Source: Pontiellaceae bacterium B1224
GTDB taxonomy: Bacteria > Verrucomicrobiota > Kiritimatiellia > Kiritimatiellales > Pontiellaceae
DNA length: 64,000 nt
NCBI GenBank assembly: GCA_029432815.1
Contig: JAROBA010000006.1
Coordinates: 1-64,000, forward strand
Reading direction: 5' to 3'
Positions 16,409-23,150 of the stretch are shown one piece after another (position 1 is the stretch's first letter; every line of letters begins with the position of its first letter). The position numbers were made by a program, and so were the translations under genes. The notes under the pieces are model-generated. The model searched no databases, had not been told where the DNA came from, and saw only the letters and a program-made list of their open reading frames with translations.

Positions 16409-17239
16409 TTATTTTCCCGGAAGGGACAGGATCGGTTTGATGATGTCGCGCAGCATGTGCGCGGTTTCGGAGGCACCGTGACTTTGAATAAAAGGCTGTC
16501 CGGAATCGCACGCCTTTCCAATGGCGGGATCGATCGGCAGTTTTCCAAGGAATGGAACGCCGAAATCGGCCGCAATTTTTTCGCCGCCGCCCGAGTGAAA
16601 GATATCCACCACCTCGCCGCATTTCGGGCAGGCAAATCCGCTCATATTTTCCACCACACCGAGCACCGGCATTTCCAGCGTCTCACAGAACTTCATCGAT
16701 TTGCGCACATCCACCGCGGCCACCTGCTGCGGCGTGGTCACAATCACAGCACCGGTCGGCTCTTCAATCAGCTGGCAGATGGAAAGCGGTTCGTCGCCGG
16801 TGCCGGGCGGGCAGTCGATGATCAGATAATCCAGCTCGCCCCACTCCACATCGCCGAGAAACTGTTTGATGACGCCCATCTTCATCGGCCCGCGCCAGAT
16901 GAACGGATTGTCTTCGTCCTGATTCAGGAATCCGACCGACATCACTTTCAGGTTTCCGGCATAAATCGGATCCACGGAATACTCATTGGAAATCAGCGGG
17001 GCGGTCCCGAGGCCGAGCATGGTCGGGATACTCGGGCCGTGGATATCGACATCCAGCAGTCCCACTTTTTTACCGGCATCCGACAGCGCGGTCGCCAGGT
17101 TTACAGCCACAGTGCTTTTGCCCACACCCCCCTTACCGGACAGCACACAGATCTTATGTTTCACCTGCGCCATACGGGCATTAATTTTACGTTGGTCTTC
17201 CACCGGGTCCACTTGCGGCTGCGCTACACATTCACTCAT
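16409..17239 (-). CDS. Mrp/NBP35-type iron-sulfur carrier ATPase
   Basis: A 276-residue P-loop ATPase of the Mrp/Nbp35/ApbC group. It has the deviant Walker [10 protein letters not shown] (residues 35-43), Asp in [23 protein letters not shown] as switch II, and the cluster-binding pair CPKC near residue 200. Such dimers bind a labile 4Fe-4S cluster between CxxC pairs and hand it to apoproteins in the cytoplasm. It lies in the redox operon. An apparent one-mismatch copy of the 15-bp palindrome (16543-16557) falls on the universally conserved PFLGKLP stretch and is likely chance. Confidence 0.94.
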   Translation of the reverse strand: MSECVAQPQVDPVEDQRKINARMAQVKHKICVLSGKGGVGKSTVAVNLATALSDAGKKVGLLDVDIHGPSIPTMLGLGTAPLISNEYSVDPIYAGNLKVMSVGFLNQDEDNPFIWRGPMKMGVIKQFLGDVEWGELDYLIIDCPPGTGDEPLSICQLIEEPTGAVIVTTPQQVAAVDVRKSMKFCETLEMPVLGVVENMSGFACPKCGEVVDIFHSGGGEKIAADFGVPFLGKLPIDPAIGKACDSGQPFIQSHGASETAHMLRDIIKPILSLPGK

Positions 17240-17264
17240 TTACAAATCTCCTGTATGTTATTTC

Positions 17265-17344
17265 AGGCAGAATGAATTACGGGCAGAATAATTTTCTGTA
17301 GTGAAGATGCCCCAAACCATTCTGCCCCCAAATTATTCTGCCTT
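17265..17344. repeat. inverted quartet of GGCAGAATnATT units
   Basis: Two units point right (17265-17278 and 17281-17294) and two point left (17315-17329 and 17330-17344). They form a 20-base spaced dyad between the Mrp and metallo-beta-lactamase genes. The outermost left-pointing unit supplies the final Ala-Glu codons and the stop of the upstream gene. I recall similar GGCAGAAT repeats from intergenic regions of other PVC-type genomes, but cannot check. Confidence 0.75.
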
Positions 17345-18175
17345 TAATTTATAGCCGGCGTAGCCGGTTCTGATTTCGCTGTTCAAGTTCTCTTTAAAAT
17401 AGGTAATGGCGGACTCGCCGGTGCAATGGCACGGAACCATGAGTTCGGGATTATAAGTGCGCAGCACATTGGCGGTGGTTTCGAGCCGCTGCTTCGAAGC
17501 ATTTTTCAGATGCAGCCCGCCGACGATTCCCCAAATTCGTTTTTGACCGCTGACTGCCACAATGTGATTCAGCGTATTGATCAATCCCGAATGACAACAG
17601 CCGCACACCACTAACAGCCCTTTCGGTGTTTCAATCCACATCGCCATATCGTCTTCAATCGGATCAGGTATCTTGCCTTCAGGGTCGATGAAAAACGGAC
17701 CGCCGGTATCTTCCAGAGTTTGGAAACGCGGGATCGGGCCGGTCAACCAGACGTTATCTGTAATTTGTTTCGGCTCGCGGATCCAATGCAAGTGCGAGTC
17801 GGGCAGGTTTCCCACAATCAGCCGCTCTTCAGCGGGCATCGAAATCTCTTTAGGGGCCTTGCCCGGATAGATGCTGAAGCGCTGGCTGAAAATTTTTGGG
17901 TGGGCATAGACCGCAACCTCGGGATTTTCCTGCAGCACAAAGTCCACTGCCCCGGTGTGGTCATAGTGCCCGTGGCTCAGCGCAAAGGCATCGATATGCA
18001 TCAGGTTCACTCCCAACGCCTTCGTGTTCTGTTCCAGCGCATCGTTCTGTCCCGCATCGAACAGTAGCTTTTTTCCGCCTACGTTGATCAGCATTGAAAG
18101 CCCATGCTCGGCCACAAGCCCGCCGGTCGCCTGGTTATCCACCAGAATTTCCAATGATTGGAACTCCGCACTCAT
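17333..18175 (-). CDS. metallo-beta-lactamase-fold hydrolase
   Basis: A 280-residue protein of the MBL subgroup related to archaeal ribofuranosyl-aminobenzene phosphate synthase-like enzymes. The metal motif HGHYDH is at residues 68-73. Further ligand segments are VVCGCCHSG and PCHCTGE near the end. Substrate unknown. It is the last gene of a chain of overlapping genes (18172-21616). Two exact palindromes lie in it: 18149-18163 as FQSLE at residues 5-9, and 17711-17725 as FQTLE at 151-155, the second inside an otherwise conserved IPR...E segment. The stop codon sits inside a GGCAGAAT repeat. Confidence 0.9.
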   Translation of the reverse strand: MSAEFQSLEILVDNQATGGLVAEHGLSMLINVGGKKLLFDAGQNDALEQNTKALGVNLMHIDAFALSHGHYDHTGAVDFVLQENPEVAVYAHPKIFSQRFSIYPGKAPKEISMPAEERLIVGNLPDSHLHWIREPKQITDNVWLTGPIPRFQTLEDTGGPFFIDPEGKIPDPIEDDMAMWIETPKGLLVVCGCCHSGLINTLNHIVAVSGQKRIWGIVGGLHLKNASKQRLETTANVLRTYNPELMVPCHCTGESAITYFKENLNSEIRTGYAGYKLKAE

Positions 18176-18573
18176 GCCACCTCTCCTGTTTGCATAAAAC
18201 GAGCCTCACCCCGCGCCATGGTTTTTCCGTTCATAAGAATACTGGCCTTGAGCCGGTACAGCGGCGGGCGGCTTTCCTCCAGCACCGCCTGCACATCCAC
18301 CTGCTCTCCAACCGGGACCAAATGCTTATAGCGAATCCGCAGATCCGCCGTTACCGCCCGGATACCCTCGTGAAAAAGGCAGTTGGTCATCGCCGAATCC
18401 AGCAGCGAAGCAATAATACCCCCGTGCAGAATGCCATCATAGCCCTGCAGATCCGGCCTTCCCTTGAAGAGGGCTCCAACGCCTCCTCCATCACGTCGCG
18501 TAAATTTCAACCGCAGCGAACTCGGGTTGCGGTCGCCGCACAGCAAGCAATTCCGATGTTCATTTTCAGGCAT
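18172..18573 (-). CDS. PaaI-type hotdog thioesterase
   Basis: A 133-residue single hotdog domain: GYDGILHGGIIASLLDSAMTNCLF is the PaaI helix motif with HGG, followed by LRIRYKHLVPVGEQVDVQAV. Members hydrolyse acyl-CoA thioesters. The N-terminus has two cysteines in CLLCGD. It overlaps the MBL gene by 4 bases and the NifU-like gene by 8 bases, so it is translationally coupled within the iron-sulfur cluster operon. Its substrate cannot be read from sequence. Confidence 0.9.
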   Translation of the reverse strand: MPENEHRNCLLCGDRNPSSLRLKFTRRDGGGVGALFKGRPDLQGYDGILHGGIIASLLDSAMTNCLFHEGIRAVTADLRIRYKHLVPVGEQVDVQAVLEESRPPLYRLKASILMNGKTMARGEARFMQTGEVA

Positions 18574-18988
18574 GGGGCCGCTCCCGGTTTATGAGCCTTT
18601 TCAACTGCTCGCTGAGGGAAATTTTTTCCGGCGGGTTCAGATAGTTTTCCGCCGCCAGCGCAACCGTATGGGCGGCCAGCAACGCGCAGTGCACATGATC
18701 CTCCGGCAGCGGGCCGGTGGCTTCGAGCACTTGCGCCTGGGTCATGGCTTTGGCCTGATCCGGCGTCATGCCTTCCGCGAGCTGCACTGCTTCATTGCAA
18801 CAGTGTTTAGAAAAGCCGCAACCGTTGGTAATGAACGTTCCGCTGCGGATCTTGCCGCCATCGATTCGCAGCCAGATTTCAACAATGTCACCGCACGTGC
18901 CGTGTACCTTGGCATAGCCGTTGGCATCGCGCATCGGACCGAAGCGCTTGGCGCGTGCTTCGATGGCCGCTAGTGCATCTTCGAACAT
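18566..18988 (-). CDS. NifU/IscU-like iron-sulfur scaffold
   Basis: A protein of about 140 residues with the three cluster cysteines of the IscU/NifU N-domain arranged as HGTCGD, NGCGFSKHCC and HCALLA. I choose the ATG at 18988 (MFEDALAAI) because GGAG stands 6 bases before it; a GTG 12 bases further up is the alternative. It overlaps the end of the MinD-like ATPase gene by 19 bases. This branch is common beside MinD-ferredoxin ATPases in anaerobes and may build or carry clusters, but it has no IscS partner here. Confidence 0.88.
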   Translation of the reverse strand: MFEDALAAIEARAKRFGPMRDANGYAKVHGTCGDIVEIWLRIDGGKIRSGTFITNGCGFSKHCCNEAVQLAEGMTPDQAKAMTQAQVLEATGPLPEDHVHCALLAAHTVALAAENYLNPPEKISLSEQLKRLINRERPHA

Positions 18989-19827
18989 ATTCCACTCCAC
19001 ATGTCCCGCACCGCCTGTGCGGCCTCGCCCGCGGATTCTTCGACCAATGCCCGGGCATTCACCTGTGCAGCCGTCACCGCCGCGTCATAGGGAATACGGC
19101 CCACCGGTGCAGCGCCGAATTCCTTTGCCAGATCCTCAATCCGATCCGTCATCACCGGATTAATGTCCCACTTGTTCACGCAGACCATCGCCGGAATTTT
19201 AAAGTGAGCCGCCAGTTCCAATACGCGGTGCAAATCGTGCTCCCCGGAGAGCGTTGGCTCGGAGACGACCAGCACGGCATCGGCGCCCGTAATGGAAGCG
19301 ATAACCGGACAACCGATGCCGGGAGGTCCATCTACCAGAAGAAATTCGCTGTTCTGCTGCGCGGCCATCTTCCGCGCTTCCTGACGCACCAGACTCACCA
19401 GTTTGCCGGAATTCTCCGCACCGGGATTCATGTGCGCATGAACCATCGGCCCATGCCTTGTGGTGGAGATGTTCCAAACCCCGCAATCCTGCTCCGGGAA
19501 ATCAATCGCACCAACCGGACAAAATTCAACACATGCGCCGCACCCCTCGCAGCTGAGCGGATCGACCGTGAAATCGGCAATCGCATCGAACCGGCAGACT
19601 TCTTCGCACAAACCGCACTGTGTACAATCAGCGGCACGGATCTCAGCGGCGCGGCCGCTCGTGAAGGTTTCCGAAGTCTGGATGGTCGGTTCCAGCACCA
19701 AATGCAGGTCGGCCGCATCGACATCGCAGTCGGCCAAAGTCGACGTTTCGGCCAGCGCGGCCAACGAAGCCGTAATGCTTGTTTTTCCCGTCCCGCCTTT
19801 TCCACTAATAATTACGAGTTCTTTCAT
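18970..19827 (-). CDS. MinD-superfamily ATPase with inserted ferredoxin domain (copy 2)
   Basis: A 285-residue P-loop ATPase. The Walker A is ISGKGGTGKTS (residues 7-17). Two 4Fe-4S ferredoxin motifs are inserted after strand 2: CTQCGLCEEVC and CEGCGACVEFCPVGAI. Switch II is LLVDGPPGIGCPV and the C-terminal part is that of MinD/ParA. Such proteins couple ATP hydrolysis to an electron or cluster transfer step that is still undefined. It overlaps its paralogue (19824-20696) by 4 bases. The two probably act as a heterodimer, because both keep their own ferredoxin insert and are always found in tandem in related loci. Confidence 0.92.
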   Translation of the reverse strand: MKELVIISGKGGTGKTSITASLAALAETSTLADCDVDAADLHLVLEPTIQTSETFTSGRAAEIRAADCTQCGLCEEVCRFDAIADFTVDPLSCEGCGACVEFCPVGAIDFPEQDCGVWNISTTRHGPMVHAHMNPGAENSGKLVSLVRQEARKMAAQQNSEFLLVDGPPGIGCPVIASITGADAVLVVSEPTLSGEHDLHRVLELAAHFKIPAMVCVNKWDINPVMTDRIEDLAKEFGAAPVGRIPYDAAVTAAQVNARALVEESAGEAAQAVRDMWSGICSKMH

Positions 19828-20696
19828 ACCAAAACCCCTTGCCCTTCATGTACCGGGCGGCCTTCTGCTAATTTTTGCAATTGTTCGGGTATTGAAACGA
19901 GCGCGTCGCTCAGCTCGGGCATCACTTTGTTCAGGGCCTGCCCGCGGGAATAGGCTTGAGCCACCCGGCGGTCTTCCGGAATCTGGAGCAGCAGCGGAAT
20001 GCCTTCGGCCTCGCAGTATTCGCTGATCGGGTTTTTCTCCCCGTTGGCGCGATTCACCGCCACACCGAACGGAATGCCCAGTTCACGGATCGTATCAACC
20101 GCCAGCTTCAAATCATGCAAACCGAAGGGCGTCGGCTCCGTAACCAGCAACGCGGCATCGCAGCCTTTCACTGCTGTGACATACGGACACGATGTGCCCG
20201 GCGGGCAATCGACAATGGTCAGCCCATCTTCCGACGCATATTTCAGCGTCTCGCGAATCACCGGCGGCGACATCGCCTGCCCGACGTCCAGCTTGCCCGA
20301 TATAAAGCGAATCGAGCCTTTCTTTCCAACCGTCAGCATTCCGGTTTTTTTCTCTACTTCCGTAATCGCACCTTCCGGGCAGATCCGGGCGCAGGCTCCA
20401 CAGCTGTGGCACAGCTCGCTGAAAACCATCGTCTTTTTGCCCATCGAAATAATGGCACTGAACTGGCAGACCCGGGCGCACTCGCCGCAACCGGTGCATT
20501 TTTCTGTATCGACTTCCGGCACCAGACTGAAGGTCTTTTCCATGCGTTCGATGGTGGGTTGAATAAAGAAATGACTGTTCGGCTCTTCGACATCGCAGTC
20601 GAGCAGCGTCACCTCGCCCGGCACCGCCAGCGCGAGTGCGCAGGAGATGGTCGTTTTTCCGGTGCCGCCTTTTCCTGAGGCGATGGCAATTTTCAT
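19824..20696 (-). CDS. MinD-superfamily ATPase with inserted ferredoxin domain (copy 1)
   Basis: A 290-residue paralogue of the next gene. The start is the ATG at 20696 (MKIAIASGKGGTGKT); a longer in-frame reading upstream is only overlap with the DUF89 gene. Two 4Fe-4S motifs, CTGCGECARVCQF and CHSCGACARICPEGAI, follow residue 60. Switch II is TIVDCPPGTSCP. It overlaps the DUF89 gene by 4 bases (ATGA) and copy 2 by 4 bases. Predicted role is ATP-dependent metallocluster or electron transfer in the cytoplasm, inferred from the family. Confidence 0.92.
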   Translation of the reverse strand: MKIAIASGKGGTGKTTISCALALAVPGEVTLLDCDVEEPNSHFFIQPTIERMEKTFSLVPEVDTEKCTGCGECARVCQFSAIISMGKKTMVFSELCHSCGACARICPEGAITEVEKKTGMLTVGKKGSIRFISGKLDVGQAMSPPVIRETLKYASEDGLTIVDCPPGTSCPYVTAVKGCDAALLVTEPTPFGLHDLKLAVDTIRELGIPFGVAVNRANGEKNPISEYCEAEGIPLLLQIPEDRRVAQAYSRGQALNKVMPELSDALVSIPEQLQKLAEGRPVHEGQGVLV

Positions 20697-21616
20697 GATA
20701 GGGCTCCTTTGGGTCCAAGGTCTGACATTGACTTTTGACCTTGGACATTCCGACTTTCGACGACATGCTCTTTGACGACCCAACTGCCGACCGGTTCGCC
20801 GAGATCTCTTCCAATGACTGGACATTTTACGCGGGTCAGAAAAAAGAGCGGACGCGAGCAGCTGCTGAGCGATTCATAGTTGGCCTGCCCTTTGGCAATC
20901 ACCAGATCGGCTTCATTGAAGAGTTGGCGGAATGCATCCGAACAATCGTCCAGAATGGTGCCCGGTGCATCGGACCCGTTTTCAACCAGCTTCGCGACCG
21001 TATCGAGCCCGGCTGCCTCGGCATCGGCCAGCGTGGCATCGTTGATGACCGGTGCACCTTTAACCGCATAGAAAATTTCTGCGTCGCCGAGCTGTTCGAT
21101 CAGCAGCTTGTCAAAAACCGTTTCGCCGGCATTGTCGCCCAGCACCAGAATCGAGCGCGCGTTTTTAACTGCGGCCCGCAGTTGTTCAACCGGTTTTTTT
21201 TCCAAGGCCTGGAAACACGTGTCTTCGATAAAAGAATCGAGCGCAAGCTGACTCCATTTCGTAGTCAGCGCGAAATCCATAATGTTTCCGGCAATGGAAA
21301 AGCGCAACGCCATCTGAAATGGATTGATCGAAGCCTTGATTACGCCGCGCGCCTCCTCGGCCAGCTCCAGCGCCAACCGGGTCGACTCCGCTTTAATTTC
21401 GGCATAAGGATCCGGATTGCCCGTCTCTTCACGAATGATACGATGCGTAATCTGCGCCATAACCGGAGGCGTTTCGCTCAGCGGAAATTCCGCCGCCTCA
21501 CGCATCACCCGTTGCAGGGTCCGGTGAACCAGCGCTTCATCATCTTTTGTAACCTGCCGCAACGCATCGTGCGCCTGCCGGACAAAACATGGAATACAGT
21601 CTGTGTAACTTTGCAT
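20693..21616 (-). CDS. DUF89/ARMT1-type metal-dependent phosphatase
   Basis: A 307-residue protein of the DUF89 damage-control phosphatase family. The Cys motif TDCIPCFVRQA is at the N-terminus. The metal-binding signature LGDNAGETVFDKLL (around residues 159-172) is followed by VIAKGQANYE. Family members remove phosphate from damaged or overflow sugar phosphates. The ATG at 21616 is preferred over a TTG two codons earlier. Its C-terminal 20 residues come from an intergenic-type repeat (20713-20760) that contributes the stop and the next gene's overlap. An exact palindrome at 21200-21214 is read as FQALE. Confidence 0.9.
   Translation of the reverse strand: MQSYTDCIPCFVRQAHDALRQVTKDDEALVHRTLQRVMREAAEFPLSETPPVMAQITHRIIREETGNPDPYAEIKAESTRLALELAEEARGVIKASINPFQMALRFSIAGNIMDFALTTKWSQLALDSFIEDTCFQALEKKPVEQLRAAVKNARSILVLGDNAGETVFDKLLIEQLGDAEIFYAVKGAPVINDATLADAEAAGLDTVAKLVENGSDAPGTILDDCSDAFRQLFNEADLVIAKGQANYESLSSCSRPLFFLTRVKCPVIGRDLGEPVGSWVVKEHVVESRNVQGQKSMSDLGPKGALS
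20713..20746. repeat. inverted repeat at the DUF89 gene's 3' end
   Basis: Perfect 10-base arms GTCCAAGGTC (20713-20722) and GACCTTGGAC (20737-20746). The surrounding GTCGAAAGTC/AAAAGTCA words match the intergenic repeat on the other side of the gene (21630-21715). Confidence 0.7.
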
Positions 21617-21629
21617 AATCAATTCTCTG

Positions 21630-21715
21630 TCGAAGGTCTATGGGTCAAAAGTCGAAGGTCCTAAGACAACATATCGGAGACTTTTAACCTTCGACCTTTT
21701 AGACATTCGACTACT
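21630..21715. repeat. GTCGAAGGTC-type intergenic inverted repeat
   Basis: Two direct TCGAAGGTC words (21630-21638, 21652-21660) face ACCTTCGAC (21687-21695) and ATTCGACTAC. The structure fills the gap between the DUF89 gene and the NifX-like gene upstream of it. It has no T-run. Confidence 0.65.
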
Positions 21716-21731
21716 TGCTCAGCACTTCTGC

Positions 21732-22094
21732 CTAAACCCAATGCCCTTCAACGTTTGCTTTTTCGACGGGGGTCAGCTCATTTTTTTTCAACAGATCCAG
21801 TGCGTGGGCAATGGTGCAGTCGGAACAGATATAAACCTTGATTTTCGCGGCATCCAATACCGCGAAAGCCTTCGGTCCGCAGTTGCCGGTAATTACAGCA
21901 TCTACCTTTGCATTGGCCAGGTGCATGGCCGACTGAATGCCCGCGCCCTGCGCCGCATTGAGGTTCTGTGTGTTTTCTTTAATCGTGAATGCACCGGTTT
22001 TTGAATAATAGATCAAAAAATGCGGTGCACGCCCGAAGCGCGAATCGACCATGGCATCAAGGTCATGTCCAGCCGTTGTAATTGCAATTTCCAT
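21732..22094 (-). CDS. NifX/NifB-type cofactor-family protein
   Basis: A 120-residue NifX-fold protein: MEIAITTAGHDLDAMVDSRF is the typical start with the DSRFGRAPHF signature. The rest includes VDAVITGNCGPKAFAVLDAA, where the Cys sits in the usual GNCGPKA turn. Expected to bind an iron-sulfur cofactor precursor or act as chaperone for one. It stands between a DUF5320 protein and the DUF89-MinD operon, an arrangement seen in many strict anaerobes without nitrogenase. Confidence 0.92.
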   Translation of the reverse strand: MEIAITTAGHDLDAMVDSRFGRAPHFLIYYSKTGAFTIKENTQNLNAAQGAGIQSAMHLANAKVDAVITGNCGPKAFAVLDAAKIKVYICSDCTIAHALDLLKKNELTPVEKANVEGHWV

Positions 22095-22112
22095 TTTGTT
22101 TTCTCTTTTCCT

Positions 22113-22168
22113 AATCCACAGATTGCCCGGATTGCTCAGATTAAAAATCGGGCAAATCTATAGATGGT
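22113..22168. repeat. ATCCACAGATT-type intergenic inverted repeat
   Basis: CCACAGATTGCCCG (22116-22129) pairs imperfectly with CGGGCAAATCTATAGATGG. Repeats of this CCACAGATT kind are widespread intergenic elements in several phyla. It separates the DUF5320 and NifX-like genes. Confidence 0.6.
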
Positions 22169-22173
22169 TAGCA

Positions 22174-22464
22174 TTAGTTAGCTTTCTTTGCTCCGAGTTT
22201 CGCGAGCTGCTGTTCGAGCGATGCAACCTGCAGGTTGAGATCATCGATCTTTTCCTGCAGCAGCATGGCATCGGACGAAGCCACGGCATGCTGAGCATGA
22301 TTGCGGAAATATCCCTGCGGACGACCGCCGCAACGATTCCCACGTCCCATTCCACGGCCACCGGCACTCTGCCGGCCCGCCGTTGCATTTCCTGCGCATT
22401 TTCCAGCGCCTCTTCCTGTCATTGGTCCGGCTCCAACCGGCCCTGTTCCATTTCCATTTGGCAT
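22174..22464 (-). CDS. DUF5320-type protein
   Basis: A 96-residue protein with the hallmark DUF5320 start, MPNGNGTGPVGAGPMTGRGA. A Gly/Arg/Cys-rich segment follows, then a C-terminal coiled coil of about 30 residues (LLQEKIDDLNLQVASLEQQL). Function is unknown. These proteins are regular neighbours of NifX-like and MinD-ferredoxin genes in anaerobes. The coiled coil suggests oligomerisation or a docking role. Confidence 0.85.
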   Translation of the reverse strand: MPNGNGTGPVGAGPMTGRGAGKCAGNATAGRQSAGGRGMGRGNRCGGRPQGYFRNHAQHAVASSDAMLLQEKIDDLNLQVASLEQQLAKLGAKKAN

Positions 22465-22479
22465 CCTATGCCTCCTTGA

Positions 22480-22839
22480 TTATTTACATTGTCCTTTTCT
22501 GCGCCGACAGTGACGGCATCCGGGCATGGAGTAGCAGGCTTCGTCTAACGTGCCGTCTCTCCAGGCGCTCCAGACTTCCTCGATCTCGCCGGAAACAAAG
22601 GGATTGATGCGAATGCCGAGCATTTCAGCGTATTCGCGCATCCGTCGGGTAATGGCTCCGCAGATCAAAACATGGATTCCCTGCTCGGTCAGAAAGACCA
22701 GCTTGCTTCGCGGGTCTAAGGTGGGTAACGCGGCGGTTTCCAACATTTCTCCGGACTTCGTTTCAAAAATTAAAACGGTACCGGCCACATCAAAAACCGG
22801 AGCAACCCGGCCCTGCCATTCTGTAATTGCAACTTTCAT
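22480..22839 (-). CDS. NifX-like protein with Cys-rich tail
   Basis: A 119-residue NifX-fold protein: MKVAITEWQGRVAPVFDVAG is the PVFD-type start of one branch of the family, and HVLICGAITRRMREYAEMLG the middle. The end, CYSMPGCRHCRRRKGQCK, adds four cysteines that could bind a metal or cluster. It is the first gene of the NifX-DUF5320-MinD run as transcribed. A candidate sigma-54 promoter lies directly in front (22853-22868). Confidence 0.9.
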   Translation of the reverse strand: MKVAITEWQGRVAPVFDVAGTVLIFETKSGEMLETAALPTLDPRSKLVFLTEQGIHVLICGAITRRMREYAEMLGIRINPFVSGEIEEVWSAWRDGTLDEACYSMPGCRHCRRRKGQCK

Positions 22840-22852
22840 TGAGTAGCCCTAA

Positions 22853-22868
22853 TGCACAAAGGGTGCCA
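22853..22868 (-). promoter_or_regulatory. candidate sigma-54 promoter
   Basis: Minus-strand TGGCACCCTTTGTGCA has the -24 GG and the -12 GC exactly ten bases apart, as in the TGGCAC-N5-TTGC consensus (one mismatch at the -12 element). It lies just upstream of the NifX-like gene and next to a sigma-54 activator gene. The weak point is distance: transcription would start only a few bases before the ATG at 22839. Confidence 0.5.
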
Positions 22869-23150
22869 CCGTAAATCGGCCGAGATATGAATGGTTCAAA
22901 ATGTTTATAGATAGTATGTTGCTACAATACAGCATATAAAACATCGCGGGCAATAAGTGCAATAACGCTACCTCGCACCACTCTACAGTAGCGATATTGC
23001 AACTCTTCTATTCCGCTAGTGGGTATGTTCAAACCGGGGGATTTTGTTGTGGGTTCATGGCCTGAATACTTCAAGCTCCTTAGAACAGCTCTCCGGACCG
23101 TTTCCCATTCGAAACTGCCGACCGACAGATTCACGGCGCGGAGCTCCGTG
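22869..23150. other. intergenic region between NifX-like gene and sigma-54 activator
   Basis: About 280 bases. The part around 22910-23000 is AT-rich with short dyads (GTTGCTACAATACAGC, ATTGCAAC) and could hold activator-binding sites for the sigma-54 promoter. A GC-rich hairpin-like stretch (CACGGAGCTCCGCGCCGTG, minus strand) follows the activator's stop. No gene is convincing here. Confidence 0.4.

Noticed and set aside
16543-16557. One-mismatch palindrome in the Mrp gene
   Set aside because: It encodes the universally conserved PFLGKLP stretch of Mrp proteins, so chance is the simplest explanation.
13004-22839. NifX-like genes as evidence of nitrogen fixation
   Set aside because: No nifHDK or nifEN is in the window, and NifX-fold proteins are common in anaerobes that do not fix nitrogen.
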